A stretch of DNA of 64,000 bases from NCBI RefSeq assembly GCF_002896875.1, contig NZ_CP023278.1, positions 4,658,501 through 4,722,500 on the forward strand, in the 5' to 3' direction. The stretch comes from Nostoc sp. CENA543. GTDB taxonomy: Bacteria > Cyanobacteriota > Cyanobacteriia > Cyanobacteriales > Nostocaceae. Under the pieces are notes generated by a model, which ran no database searches, had not been told where the DNA came from, and worked only from the letters and a program-made list of their open reading frames with translations. The translations under genes were made by a program, and so were the position numbers. Shown here piece by piece: positions 18,432 through 27,947 of the stretch (position 1 is its first letter; each line of letters starts with the position of its first letter).

Positions 18432-20282
18432 ATGAAAAAACTGATAATACTTTGCTTGTTTGTCGTCGGGTTGATATCTGCTGTGTGGGGGTTTCTGAAT
18501 TTTCAGGGACTAGCAGCAAAAGGTGAATTCGAGACAATTTTGGTGGATTTTCGGGAAGATATTCCCGCCGATGTGATTCAGAAAGATTTACAAGCGATCG
18601 CCCAAAAATACAACGTTACTCCTCAATTAGATAATAAATTCTCAGCACAAGATAATGTTTATATTATCAAGGGCGATCGCGATCGGCTCAAAGAACTGCG
18701 GAAATCTCCCTTTGCCCAAGCTACAGAAATTATTGAACCGAATTACGTCTACAAGTTAATTGAGCCGGCATCTCAAGCAACTTGGTTAGGCGAAATGTTA
18801 CGACCCCAAGAAGGTGAAGATTTTCAACCTTCATTAACTGCACCCAATGACGAATATTACAGTAAACAGTGGAACCTCCACAAAATCGGCGTGGAAGGTG
18901 CATGGAAAGAAACCAAGGGTAGCGGTGTCACCGTCGCAGTAATTGACACAGGCGTTACCAAAGTCCGCGACTTATACGAAACCAAATTTGTCAAAGGTTA
19001 CGATTTCGTCAACGACAAAGAAGATGCTAGTGATGATAACGGACATGGTACTCACGTTGCTGGTACAGTTGCCCAAGCCACCAATAATAAATATGGTGTA
19101 GCGGGAATTGCTTACGAAGCCAAACTCATGCCCCTCAAAGTGCTGAGTGCTTACGGCGGTGGGACTGTAGCTGATATTGCCGAAGCCATTAAATTTGCAG
19201 CCGACAAAGGCGCAGATGTCATTAATATGAGCTTGGGGGGTGGGGGAGAAAGTCAACTCCTCAAACAAGCCATTGAATATGCCCATAAAAAAGGTGTAGT
19301 CATCATCGCCGCCGCCGGTAACGAAAACGACAGTTCTGCCTCATACCCTGCCCGTTATCCCCATGTCATTGGGGTTTCAGCATTCGGCCCTGATGGTGAA
19401 AAAGCCCCCTATTCTAACTTTGGTGCAGGTATTGATATTTCTGCCCCTGGTGGAACTGATGCCGGTGCAATTCTCCAAGAAACCATCAACGAACAAGGAC
19501 AAGGGGTATTCTTAGGACTCCAAGGCACAAGTATGGCTTCTCCCCACGTTGCGGGTGTAGCAGCTTTAATTAAAGCCAAAGGTGTTCAAGATCCAGAGGA
19601 AATTTTAAAAGTCCTCAAGCAGTCAGCACGGGTAATTAAAGAAGATAGTTTAAACTACTACGGTGCTGGACAACTCAACGCGGAAGCCGCAGTTAAACTC
19701 GCCACCGAAGGACAAATCAGCTTCCAAGATTTCTTCCGGTGGTTACGGGATAATGGCTATCTCAACCCTGGTTTTTGGATAGATGGCGGTGCAGTCGCCC
19801 TATTGCCAAAAGTCTTAATGGTACTAGGTTCATATCTTTTAGCCTGGTTCTTGCGGGTTTACTTCCCCTTTGCTTGGAGCTGGTCATTATCTAGCGGTCT
19901 AATTTTTGGTAGTTCTGGGTTATTCTTCCTCAAAGGTATCTACATCTTTGACTTACCCCAGTGGCCATTCCGCGTTTTGGGCAGTTCCATTCCCGAATTA
20001 GGCAACAGTATACAGGGTACTGACGCTCTCAACCCAATTTTTGCTAGTGTCTTAATTCCTGTGGTGCTAGTAGCATTATTACTAGGTCATCCTAGCTGGA
20101 AATGGTTTGCTATTGGTTCTACTCTAGGTGTAGCCGCTTGTTTAGCAGTCAGTGCAGTATTAGACCCAGCAGTTTGGGGTTTTAGTAACGAGAACTTAGC
20201 TAGAATCTTCCTCTTGACTAACGCCTTACTCTGTTATGGACTAGCCAGATTAGCATTGAAAAACGAAGGACAAACAGCGTAA
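18432..20282 (+). CDS. Subtilisin-family (S8) serine protease with C-terminal membrane domain
   Basis: 616 residues. An N-terminal signal/anchor (LIILCLFVVGLISAVWGFL) is followed by a propeptide-like segment (about 30-110, fervidolysin-type) and the S8 catalytic domain with Asp172 (VAVIDTGV), His205 (NGHGTHVAG), oxyanion Asn297 (AAAGNEND) and Ser367 (GTSMASPHVAG). From about residue 450 come four or more hydrophobic helices (VALLPKVLMVLGSYLLAWFL, FASVLIPVVLVALLLGH and others). The triad is complete, so it should be active on the outer face of the membrane. A C-terminal polytopic domain is unusual for subtilases. Confidence 0.92.
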   Translation: MKKLIILCLFVVGLISAVWGFLNFQGLAAKGEFETILVDFREDIPADVIQKDLQAIAQKYNVTPQLDNKFSAQDNVYIIKGDRDRLKELRKSPFAQATEIIEPNYVYKLIEPASQATWLGEMLRPQEGEDFQPSLTAPNDEYYSKQWNLHKIGVEGAWKETKGSGVTVAVIDTGVTKVRDLYETKFVKGYDFVNDKEDASDDNGHGTHVAGTVAQATNNKYGVAGIAYEAKLMPLKVLSAYGGGTVADIAEAIKFAADKGADVINMSLGGGGESQLLKQAIEYAHKKGVVIIAAAGNENDSSASYPARYPHVIGVSAFGPDGEKAPYSNFGAGIDISAPGGTDAGAILQETINEQGQGVFLGLQGTSMASPHVAGVAALIKAKGVQDPEEILKVLKQSARVIKEDSLNYYGAGQLNAEAAVKLATEGQISFQDFFRWLRDNGYLNPGFWIDGGAVALLPKVLMVLGSYLLAWFLRVYFPFAWSWSLSSGLIFGSSGLFFLKGIYIFDLPQWPFRVLGSSIPELGNSIQGTDALNPIFASVLIPVVLVALLLGHPSWKWFAIGSTLGVAACLAVSAVLDPAVWGFSNENLARIFLLTNALLCYGLARLALKNEGQTA

Positions 20283-20283
20283 A

Positions 20284-20410
20284 TGGGCATGGGGCATTGG
20301 GCATGGGGCAAGCAGGAAGTGTGGGAGGGGTAGGAGGTGTGGGAGGATAGGAAAGAAATCTTTCCCCCTCTCTCCCCACACTCCCCACACTTCCCCATCT
20401 TCCCAATCCC
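20284..20410 (-). repeat. G/C-biased dispersed palindromic repeat, copy 2 (inverted)
   Basis: The reverse complement reads like 5010-5100: gggaagatggggaagtgtgg ... gggaaagatttctttcctat ... cctcccacacttcctgcttg. Placed directly after the protease stop codon. Heptamer-like tggggactgggg units follow up to 20452 on the minus strand. Confidence 0.8.
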
Positions 20411-20460
20411 CAGTCCCCATTCCCCAGTCCCCAGTCCCCAGTCCCCATTCCCTAAATCTT

Positions 20461-20694
20461 ATGAGCATCACAGTTACAGGAACAATTGAACGCCGTCAAC
20501 TCGGTATGGGTGCATGGGCGTTGGTTAGCGATGAGGGTGTCACCTATGAAATCTTCAAGGGTGCAGATCAAGAATTACTTAAGGCTGGACAAAAAGCCAA
20601 AGTTACAGGACAGGTGCGTGACGATATCATGACGATCGCCATGATTGGCCCTGTCCTCGAAGTAAAATCATTTGAGGTAATCAGTTCTAATTAG
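20461..20694 (+). CDS. Small OB-fold-like conserved protein
   Basis: 77 residues with a strand-rich pattern: TVTGTIERRQLGMGAWALVS, VTYEIFKG, KAKVTGQVRDDIMTIAMIGP, LEVKSFEVI. This resembles short nucleic-acid/cofactor-free OB-barrel proteins (DUF5818-like) found in cyanobacteria. ATG start; no strong ribosome site. Cytoplasmic, function unknown. HIP-like and codon features match the neighbours, so I take it as a real gene. Confidence 0.78.
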   Translation: MSITVTGTIERRQLGMGAWALVSDEGVTYEIFKGADQELLKAGQKAKVTGQVRDDIMTIAMIGPVLEVKSFEVISSN

Positions 20695-20725
20695 TCCTAT
20701 GGGTAAAAATCATAGGATTCAGTTC

Positions 20726-20792
20726 GTAGTAAGGACTTTAGTCCTTTTCGGTTCGCGGAGCGTCTCGTGGAGAGAACTAAAGTTCTCACTAC
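20726..20792 (+). repeat. Small MITE-like element with GTAGT ends
   Basis: Left end GTAGTAAGGACTTTAGTCCT and right end (read inverted) GTAGTGAGAACTTTAGTTCT match at about 17 of 20 bases, with an inner ggttcgcggagcgtctcgtg. A single arm (same left end) lies inverted at 41901-41921. Confidence 0.75.
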
Positions 20793-20806
20793 AAACCTTT
20801 CATTAT

Positions 20807-22642
20807 TTACTCAATGATTAAATTAAATGGCAATCTGGCATAAACTCCTTGGGGGTCATTCATATTTTGCATAATTGCTAATTCTTTTTGAATTTTTTGG
20901 AGTTCAGCATTTAAGGGATTACTTGGCTGAATATCTACTTTTTGTAACCCAATAGTGGTGCTGATATTTTCAACGGTTTGTCCAAACAAACGCTCGCCAA
21001 ATGTGCTTTCTTTAGGATATTCTTGTAACTGCCAATTTTTACCTAATTTAGCTTCCTTAGCTGCATATTCAACGGCTGCATTTAAACCGCCAATTTCATC
21101 GACTAAACCAATTTGTTTCGCTGCTACACCAGACCAAACTCTACCTTGAGCAATTTCTGCTACTTTTTGTGCTGGTAGTTTGCGTCCTTGAGCGACTTTA
21201 CTTAAGAATATGTTGTAAATGCGGTTAACGCTGCGTTGATACAAAGCTAATTCTTCCGGTGATTTAGGACGCGAAACGGTTTGGCTGTCAGCATAACGGG
21301 CGGTTTTGACAGCATCCCAAGTGATACCATTATCGTTGGCTAGTTTTTGACCGTTGATTAAAACTCCAAATACACCGATTGAACCTGTAATAGTGTTGGG
21401 TTCGGCGAAAATGCGGTTAGAATCACTAGCTATCCAGTAACCACCAGAGGCGGCGACATCACCCATAGAGACGATGACGGGTTTAACTTGGCGAGTGAGT
21501 TTGATTTCTCGCTGCATAACTTCGGAGGCGATCGCACTGCCTCCTGGACTGTTAATTCTTAATACAACGGCCTTGACATCTTTATCTTGACGAATTCTGC
21601 TGAAAATCGCTGCAAAGCGATCTCCTCCTATTTGTCCTTCCTCGCCTTTACCGTCAACTATCTCACCCTCAGCGTAAACCACAGCAATTTTATTTTTAGC
21701 TTGGCGTTCTACTGGTAAAGATTTATCCGGTACTTGTGCGTACTCCATTAAATCTATGTGTTTGAAGCTTTTATCACTTTCTTTGCTATTGGTTAATTTT
21801 TTTAAATCAGTTACTATCTGATCGCTATAGGCTATCTGGTCGATTAAGCCGTTACTTTTGGCTGTATTTGCCTCTAGTATGGCTTGATTGTCGGCGATCG
21901 CTTGGAGTTTTTGCGGGTTAATTTTCCGGCTGTTACCTACTGTCGCGCGCCACTCTCCCCAAATATCATTGAGTAATTTTTGGGTTTGTTCGCGGTTTTC
22001 TGGACTCAGTTTATTGAGTACCAGAGGTTCAACTGCACCTTTAAATTTACCCACTCGGACAATTTGCACCCCGATACCATACTTTTGTAATGCTCCCGCC
22101 AGGAAAACAGGTTGGCTACTAAAACCGTTCATTTCCATTGCGCCAAAAGGGTTAAGTGCAATGGTATCGGCTGCGGAACTGAGATAATATTCTTTTTCTC
22201 CCCATTCCATTCCGTAAGCGATTACCTTTTTACCACTGGCGCGGAAGTCTTCTAAGGCTTTGCGAATTTCTTTAAGAGATGCAAAACCCAAGTTACTAGC
22301 TCCACCTGTGCGGGTAGCATCTAAGTAAATACCCACAATTCGCTGATCACTCTTAGCTTTGGCGATGGTATCCAAAACGCTACGGAGTGTCATCCGTTCT
22401 GGTTTCACACCGGATAGAGTGTTTTGAAAAACTTCACCAGAACTGGGTTCTCTGTCAGTGATAGTCATTGATAAGTCAAAAACTAAGACGGATTTATCTT
22501 TGACTAGAGGCCCTGTATCTTTGGAACCCGCCACAGCAAATAATAAAAATAAAAGTCCTACTGTACTAATTCCAGAGAAAACAATTAGTCCTAATACAGT
22601 TCCAAGTAAGCTAGCAGCAGTTTGTTTTAAAAAGTTATTCAT
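20807..22642 (-). CDS. sppA: Signal peptide peptidase SppA (67-kDa type)
   Basis: 611-residue membrane-bound serine protease (protease IV) that degrades cleaved signal peptides; a cyanobacterial homologue is linked to acclimation of phycobilisomes and photosystems to light. One N-terminal membrane helix (LIVFSGISTVGLLFLLFAVA). It has the duplicated ClpP-like domains of the long form: the general-base Lys150 in GEKEYYLSSAADTI in the first half and nucleophile Ser399 in GDVAASGGYWIAS in the second. AVVLRINSPGGSA and TGSIGVFG are conserved. ATG start; both catalytic residues are present. Confidence 0.95.
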   Translation of the reverse strand: MNNFLKQTAASLLGTVLGLIVFSGISTVGLLFLLFAVAGSKDTGPLVKDKSVLVFDLSMTITDREPSSGEVFQNTLSGVKPERMTLRSVLDTIAKAKSDQRIVGIYLDATRTGGASNLGFASLKEIRKALEDFRASGKKVIAYGMEWGEKEYYLSSAADTIALNPFGAMEMNGFSSQPVFLAGALQKYGIGVQIVRVGKFKGAVEPLVLNKLSPENREQTQKLLNDIWGEWRATVGNSRKINPQKLQAIADNQAILEANTAKSNGLIDQIAYSDQIVTDLKKLTNSKESDKSFKHIDLMEYAQVPDKSLPVERQAKNKIAVVYAEGEIVDGKGEEGQIGGDRFAAIFSRIRQDKDVKAVVLRINSPGGSAIASEVMQREIKLTRQVKPVIVSMGDVAASGGYWIASDSNRIFAEPNTITGSIGVFGVLINGQKLANDNGITWDAVKTARYADSQTVSRPKSPEELALYQRSVNRIYNIFLSKVAQGRKLPAQKVAEIAQGRVWSGVAAKQIGLVDEIGGLNAAVEYAAKEAKLGKNWQLQEYPKESTFGERLFGQTVENISTTIGLQKVDIQPSNPLNAELQKIQKELAIMQNMNDPQGVYARLPFNLIIE

Positions 22643-22715
22643 TAGTTAATAGTCAATAGTCAATGGTCATTAGTCAATAGTCAATGGTCAGTAGCATTAG
22701 TCATTAGTGTTTTTC
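22643..22715 (-). repeat. TTAGTCA/ATAGTCA heptamer array upstream of sppA
   Basis: About eight variable copies of (C)AATAGT/CATTAGT heptamers directly in front of the sppA start codon, leaving no recognisable ribosome site. STRR class. Confidence 0.8.
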
Positions 22716-22754
22716 TGTTCTATTCTCAATTACCAATGCCCAATGCCCCATTCC

Positions 22755-23807
22755 CTATTGTATTATTTGTAAACTGTTTGAGTGTTTTAACTCAGATAGG
22801 TTGGTATTACCTGTGCAGAATAATACTGTGGTGATTTCTGCAATTAATACCTCGGCTAAATCTTGGAGTGCTGTTTCTGATTCTACGGCAGCTTTGAGGA
22901 AAGGCATAGCCAAGCCTGCGATATCTGCTCCTAGTGCGATCGCTTTGGCGACATCTAAGCCATGACGCAAACCACCGGAGGCGATGAGGGGAACATGGGG
23001 TGCGATCGCTCTAATACTGGTAATACATTCGGCTGTAGGTATTCCCCAATCGGCAAATGTCAGCCCTAAACGTCTTTGTAGTGCGTTTTCTGCCCTTTCT
23101 CCTTCGACTTTTGCCCACGAAGTCCCGCCTGCTCCCGCTACATCAATGGCTCTCACCCCTACTGCTAATAGCTTTTCGGCCATTGTGGCGGAAATACCGT
23201 TACCTACTTCTTTGGCAATTACTGGCACTGGCAATTTAGTGCATAATTTATCTATTTTGTCAAGTAAGCCCCGAAAATTGGTATCGCCTCTGGGTTGAAT
23301 AAACTCTTGTAGAGGATTAATATGCAAAATCAAAGCGTCGGCTTCTAACATATCAATGATTTGCAGACATTGATCTAAGCCGTATTTGTAGTTAAGTTGT
23401 ACAGCACCAACGTTAGCAAACAACAGAATATCGGGTGCAAATTGACGCACTGCAAAGGTATCAGCGACTTGGGGTTTTTCTACTGCTACCCGTTGTGAAC
23501 CGACACCCATCGCTAATTTATAGGTTTGAGCGACTGCGGCTAAACGCTGGTTAATCATTTTTGCTTGTTCTGTTCCCCCAGTCATGGAGGAAATGAGCAA
23601 AGGTGCGTTGAGGGTTTTACCGAAAAATCGCGTTTTGATATCGATGTCTTCACGATCTAATTCTGGTAAGCAACAATGAGTGAAACGATAGCGTTCTAAA
23701 CCGTTAGTGATTTCCTGACACTGGACATCTTCTTCTAAACAGATGCGGATGTGATCTGCTTTACGTGACTGAATGGGGATGGATGTGTTATCTGTAGGGG
23801 GATTCAC
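22755..23807 (-). CDS. fni: Isopentenyl-diphosphate delta-isomerase, type 2 (FMN)
   Basis: FMN- and NADPH-dependent enzyme isomerising IPP and DMAPP for carotenoids, chlorophyll tails and quinones. Motifs: [80 protein letters not shown] and [14 protein letters not shown]. The frame is open to 23906, giving an extra 33 residues unlike the family; the GTG at 23807 ([16 protein letters not shown]) gives the usual ~350 residues. No good ribosome site precedes it, so the start is inferred from length. Confidence 0.94.
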   Translation of the reverse strand: MNPPTDNTSIPIQSRKADHIRICLEEDVQCQEITNGLERYRFTHCCLPELDREDIDIKTRFFGKTLNAPLLISSMTGGTEQAKMINQRLAAVAQTYKLAMGVGSQRVAVEKPQVADTFAVRQFAPDILLFANVGAVQLNYKYGLDQCLQIIDMLEADALILHINPLQEFIQPRGDTNFRGLLDKIDKLCTKLPVPVIAKEVGNGISATMAEKLLAVGVRAIDVAGAGGTSWAKVEGERAENALQRRLGLTFADWGIPTAECITSIRAIAPHVPLIASGGLRHGLDVAKAIALGADIAGLAMPFLKAAVESETALQDLAEVLIAEITTVLFCTGNTNLSELKHSNSLQIIQ

Positions 23808-23909
23808 GGGTGGGTATGATTTATAGCTTGCGATTACTATTGTAAGTGGGTCTGCTAAGTTGTACAGGCGATCGCAAATTTCCCATAAGCTAAACTGCAA
23901 AAGCAAATA

Positions 23910-24509
23910 TCAGTTAGCATCATTAGCAGTAGCTTTTTTAACTTTAATTTGAGTTGACATTGCTTCTCTAGTTTGCAGGTGTGCTTGTTCCAACTTGTAA
24001 CTGAGCCAAACAAAGCTGCTACCAAAAGAAGTAATGGTAATGAGACAAATAGTTATTAATAACCTCACTTGAGAACGGAGAGATTTAATTTCTTGTGTTT
24101 GTTCTATCAAGTTTATAGATGATGGCGGTTGAATTTGGGAATTTTCTACTATTCTTGCGGCTGTTTGTGGCGCAATACTGGCAAATTTTACCTGCTCATA
24201 TAGCCAGTTAGTAATTAATTGCGGACAGTTTTTTTTAAACCATTGCCAAGCAATCATCCGAAATACAGGTTTAGAAAACTTCGCCATCATTTTCAAGAGT
24301 CTATTCATGCTACGGGAACGGACTTTCTGATTAATGAGGTTCGTGGCTCCTACATCATATAGACAATCTAATATTAATTTAACCGTTGTTTCTTCTCTAT
24401 ATGATAAGTTTTCTAGCAAGAGAAGTACGTCATGAATACGTTCTTCCGTCATGATTTGCTCTGGTGATTTGGACGGTAAATTGACAAGCTGATGATTGGA
24501 AGTGTTCAT
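23910..24509 (-). CDS. Tail-anchored protein of unknown function
   Basis: 199 residues: a helical N-terminal half (ILDCLYDVGATNLINQKVRS, MNRLLKMMAKFSKPVFRMIA) and one membrane helix near residue 150-172 (LLITICLITITSFGSSFVWL) followed by a short soluble helix ending in a Lys-rich tail. The N-terminal half, with paired basic residues, resembles conserved cyanobacterial hypotheticals. ATG start at 24509. Possibly co-transcribed with fni (about 100 bases apart using the GTG start), but no functional link is evident. Confidence 0.72.
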   Translation of the reverse strand: MNTSNHQLVNLPSKSPEQIMTEERIHDVLLLLENLSYREETTVKLILDCLYDVGATNLINQKVRSRSMNRLLKMMAKFSKPVFRMIAWQWFKKNCPQLITNWLYEQVKFASIAPQTAARIVENSQIQPPSSINLIEQTQEIKSLRSQVRLLITICLITITSFGSSFVWLSYKLEQAHLQTREAMSTQIKVKKATANDAN

Positions 24510-25684
24510 GACATCTAAAACTAGTTAGGTTGGTATATTAAGTCTGATTTGACGACACTAATTTTTCAAAAAATGCGTTTGATATACTGACGTAGTTTCT
24601 AGAAAGTAATTAAAAGTCTCACCGCAATATACTTATTTCATCGCTGACCTGCTAGATAAGTACAATTCGCTATATTAAAATTTGTGTTTTTATTGAATTT
24701 TGACTACAGTAGTGAGCCTGAAAAAATTGGTATATTCACGGAATCGCTATTTTTAGACCATATTATTTGTTTGCTATTCCCGTATTGTTCAGAAAATTTA
24801 CTGGTTTAAGCACAAAGGTATATTTTGAACACCAATAATATTATACACCATAGATTGGGATGTACTTAACTGTCTGTAAGCATCTTAATGTTAGGATTAA
24901 TTGTCATCTAGATAAGATAAAGGAGATTCTTAAAGTTAATATTTGATGTCTAACGTTTGGTTATTTTCGATTTATTTATATTTCGCTGGTAGAGGATGTT
25001 TAAAAAGGACTTTTATTAAAGTTTCCATCCCTCAGCCAGATTTATTAGTTTAAATGATTGGCGTTTATCGTAAATCAGAGGGTTTAAGACCCCTACGTCT
25101 ATACGTAGCATATTTTCAGTGGGGGTTGAAATCCCCGACTGAAAATGTCTTTAATTTTGAATTTTGAATTTTGAATTGTTAAACCCTATACTTATTACAT
25201 TCAAAATCTGACTTAACCTTATATCTTTTCCTTTCTGAAATATAAAATCATCCATCTATGGTGTAATAAATTTTCCTGATATATTATGATTTTGATGTCC
25301 AGAACCCCGATTTCTCAAAGAAGTCGGGGAGCTTTTAGATTACAAATGATTTAAGACTGCCATAACAGAAAATTCACATGTATTAATAGCGTAGTTAGTG
25401 AATAGGAAACAAAGGTGTACCTAGCTTTGCAGCAATCAAATATGATTTCTACTATCAGGAAATTTAATAATCATTGAATATAACCAAATTAAATCTAATT
25501 CTTAACCTAATCTTAAAGTAATTATAGTTACTAATCCTAGAAACTCAAATTAGTGTTGGCGATATGGTTTGATCTGTGCGTTGGTGAAAGTAGAAAAAAT
25601 CACAGCAAGTTTAACTTTACGCCTCCCACTATCCCTTAGACTAGGGGCAGCAACTTTGTTAATATTGGTCGAGGAAAGTGGAAA
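24510..25684. other. 1.2-kb non-coding region before mgtE
   Basis: No credible open frame on either strand. It contains: a hairpin at 25112-25146 (ATTTTCAGT-GGGG with CCCC-g-ACTGAAAAT), three TTTTGAA units at 25155-25176, an 11-bp stem at 25305-25330 (CCCCGATTTCT/AGAAGTCGGGG), and a dispersed repeat at 25396-25457 shared with 61793-61856. The length suggests decayed or insertion-derived DNA, though regulatory RNA cannot be excluded. I could not recognise an M-box or other Mg2+ riboswitch upstream of mgtE. Confidence 0.5.
25396..25457 (+). repeat. Dispersed repeat with GTGTACCTAGCT core
   Basis: Contains ggaaacaaaggtgtacctag and aatcaaatatgatttctact. The reverse complement of 61793-61856 reads ggaaaataagagtgtaccta and aatcaaatacgattcctata, so the two are diverged copies. 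Confidence 0.6.
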
Positions 25685-27085
25685 GTGACGGAAACGAACA
25701 ACTTAAACTCTGCTCTTCAGGACGTTTCACGTAGAGAATTGCGCGATTTAGTCAGGACTCAGCTGCGAATGCTATTGGAAGCAGGAGATTTGCAAGCAGC
25801 TAAAGCTATTCTCGTACCTGTGCAGCCTGCGGATATAGCTGAGGCGATAGAAGGTTTACCAGAAGCGATGCACGCTTTGGCGTTTCGTCTACTTTCAAAG
25901 AGTGAGGCGATAGAAGTTTATGAATATCTGGACTACAGCGTTCAAGAACGATTAATTGAGGAATTGAAAAGTCAAGAAGTCCGCGATATTGTTGATCAGA
26001 TGTCTTCCGATGACCGTGCTAGGTTATTTGATGAATTACCAGCGAAAGTAGTCAATCGGCTATTAGAACAACTCAGTCCTGTCGAACGCCAAGCTACGGC
26101 TTTACTTTTGGGTTATGAAGCTGGTACGGCTGGACGCATCATGACTCTGGAATTTATCGCCCTGAAAGATAATTTTACGGTATCTCAAGCCTTAGAACGG
26201 ATACGCAGTCTCGCTAATGCGAGTGAGATGATTTACTATCTCTACGTCACTGATGCAGCTAGAAGTTTAACGGGGATTGTGTCTTTGCGAGAGTTAGTCA
26301 CATCTCAACCAGAACAGATTATTGGCGATATCATGACTCGTGATGTCATTTGTATCCATACTGATACAGACCAAGAAGAAGTGGCTAGATTAATTCAAAG
26401 ATACGATTTCTTAGCTGTACCCGTAGTAGACAAGGAAGAACGTTTAGTAGGTATCGTCACTGTTGATGATGTCATTGATATTTTGCAACAGGAAACTACT
26501 GAAGATATCTACGCTGTGGGTGGTGGTGTGCAATCTAGTGGTGATAACTATTTTCAGATGGATTTAATGCAAGTAGCCCGTAAGCGAGTTTTATGGTTGT
26601 TTGTCTTATTAATTACCAATACAGTTACAGGTACGATTATTAAATCTCAAGAAGATATTTTGACCAAAGTTGTCACATTAACGGCGTTTATTCCCCTACT
26701 GACTGGTACTGGTGGTAACGTCGGCGCGCAATCTTCAACGGTGGTGATTCGGGGGATGAACACTGACGAAATCAGAAGCTTGGGGACTTTGCAGGTGATT
26801 GGGCGGGAAGCGATCGCGGGTGCATTACTAGGTGGTATGTTAGGTAGTATTGCTACAGTCTGGGCTTTCTTTTTACAAGGACGATTAGAAGTTGCGATCG
26901 CGGTTGGTAGTAGTTTAGTAGCTATTTCTGTTTTAGCTTCTGTTTCCGGTTCAGCACTGCCATTTTTGTTTCGCTTCTTGCGTTTAGATCCAGCCTTGAT
27001 GTCTGCACCGTTTATTACTACAGCCGTTGACGTTTTAGGTGTGTTAATCTACTTCAACTTGGCACGAGTGATTTTACAGTTGTGA
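25685..27085 (+). CDS. mgtE: Magnesium transporter MgtE
   Basis: 466-residue Mg2+ channel. N-terminal MgtE_N superhelical domain (about 20-135, with PADIAEAIEGLPEAMHALAF, LFDELPAKVVNRLLEQL), a CBS pair (GDIMTRDVICIHTDTDQEE, LAVPVVDKEERLVGIVTVDD), then five membrane helices with the pore motif FIPLLTGTGGNVGAQSSTVVIRG split as PLLTGTGGNVGAQSS. In known MgtE, the cytoplasmic domains close the pore when Mg2+ binds. GTG start with GAGGAAAG upstream. All regulatory domains are present, so a gated channel is expected. Confidence 0.95.
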   Translation: MTETNNLNSALQDVSRRELRDLVRTQLRMLLEAGDLQAAKAILVPVQPADIAEAIEGLPEAMHALAFRLLSKSEAIEVYEYLDYSVQERLIEELKSQEVRDIVDQMSSDDRARLFDELPAKVVNRLLEQLSPVERQATALLLGYEAGTAGRIMTLEFIALKDNFTVSQALERIRSLANASEMIYYLYVTDAARSLTGIVSLRELVTSQPEQIIGDIMTRDVICIHTDTDQEEVARLIQRYDFLAVPVVDKEERLVGIVTVDDVIDILQQETTEDIYAVGGGVQSSGDNYFQMDLMQVARKRVLWLFVLLITNTVTGTIIKSQEDILTKVVTLTAFIPLLTGTGGNVGAQSSTVVIRGMNTDEIRSLGTLQVIGREAIAGALLGGMLGSIATVWAFFLQGRLEVAIAVGSSLVAISVLASVSGSALPFLFRFLRLDPALMSAPFITTAVDVLGVLIYFNLARVILQL

Positions 27086-27097
27086 GTTGTGAGTGGT

Positions 27098-27125
27098 GTT
27101 AGCGGTAGCGCGGCGTTTAGCCGGT
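27098..27125 (+). repeat. Single 28-bp repeat unit after mgtE
   Basis: GTTAGCGGTAGCGCGGCGTT + TAGCCGGT, identical to the units around glnB, followed by gctgagtggtgagtgctgag and ATGAGTA heptamers. Starts 13 bases after the mgtE stop. Confidence 0.9.
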
Positions 27126-27201
27126 GCTGAGTGGTGAGTGCTGAGTAATGAGTAATGAGTAATGAGTTTTTCTTGTCTGCTTCTGTCACCTGTTCCATGT
27201 C

Positions 27202-27311
27202 ATACCAATTCACTAAAATCATGAGACAGATCCAAATCCAGAAATCCTTGCAACATATGGATTTTTGGATTTTGAATTTTGAATTTTGAATTTTGAATTT
27301 TGAATTGGTAT
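27202..27311 (+). mobile_element. MITE-like element with ATACCAATTC ends (copy 1)
   Basis: 110 bp bounded by perfect 10-base inverted ends ATACCAATTC (27202-27211) and GAATTGGTAT (27302-27311). The left interior (actaaaatcatgagacagat, ccaaatccagaaa) matches the inverted right interior of the element at 32601-32787. The right half is an array of about five TTTTGAA units. No coding capacity. Confidence 0.75.
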
Positions 27312-27322
27312 CACCGCAACTT

Positions 27323-27580
27323 CTACAGTTCTGATGGTGTATCTGGAGCGATAATTTCACCAGTACCCATTTTCAAAATCTTGTCTTGTTCGGTAATTAA
27401 TTCACTCAATTCTTTAACTTGTAAATTCATTTGTTCGCAGGCTTGTCGAAGTTCGCGTGCGAAGGTGTTAATATCTTCCCCGTAACCGCATTGATAGGCA
27501 GCAGTTTCAATTCCTTGCTTGGCATTTGCCCTAGCGCAGTCTACTAAGTCGGTTCCATGCAATGGTTTTGCAGATGCCAT
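27323..27580 (-). CDS. Small conserved helical protein
   Basis: 85 residues, mostly helical: KPLHGTDLVDCARANAKQGI, ETAAYQCGYGEDINTFAREL, EQMNLQVKELSELITEQDKI. Two cysteines (about residues 16 and 31) and a C-terminal MGTGEIIAPDTPSEL tail. AAAGG precedes the ATG. No known domain; no membrane segment. Its 3' end lies 11 bases from a MITE-like element. Likely a real cyanobacterial hypothetical because the composition is normal and the frame is clean. Confidence 0.7.
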   Translation of the reverse strand: MASAKPLHGTDLVDCARANAKQGIETAAYQCGYGEDINTFARELRQACEQMNLQVKELSELITEQDKILKMGTGEIIAPDTPSEL

Positions 27581-27800
27581 AGACCTTTGTTGTTAACTTT
27601 GCTTGTGTTGTCCTTTAGCTAAATTAGCAACACGACAAAATGAAATCATCCTTCTGTTGACAGACAAAAATACTATCTTTAGGTGTATTAAGCTTGAGTT
27701 TTCTTGATGAAGCTATAGGAATCAGATTTAATTTCGGCGATGTTCTTTCCCTGGTTACAGGATGTTATTCAAACTTGGTGCGAAGATCATAAATTATGAA

Positions 27801-27915
27801 TATAGCGTTTCCTAGTCTGCTGAGGTACAAATCTCTGCGTACCTCTGCGCTTTACTCCGCGCCCCTGTGCGTTTCAAAATATTATCTGTACCTCACTTAA
27901 CTGGAAATCGCTATA
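27801..27915 (+). mobile_element. MITE-like element with TATAGCG ends
   Basis: 115 bp. The left end TATAGCGTTTCCTAGT...GAGGTAC and the inverted right end TATAGCGATTTCCAGTTAAG...GAGGTAC match in blocks. The inner part carries ctctgcgtacctctgcgc-type sequence typical of Nostoc dispersed repeats. A diverged left half occurs at 41942-42010 and a lone end at about 61787-61802. Confidence 0.7.
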
Positions 27916-27947
27916 ATATCCAACTCTAACTACTAACCAGTACATTC

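Noticed and set aside
24510-25684. Magnesium riboswitch (M-box) upstream of mgtE
   Set aside because: The region is long enough, but I could not recognise the conserved M-box core or a paired anti-terminator.
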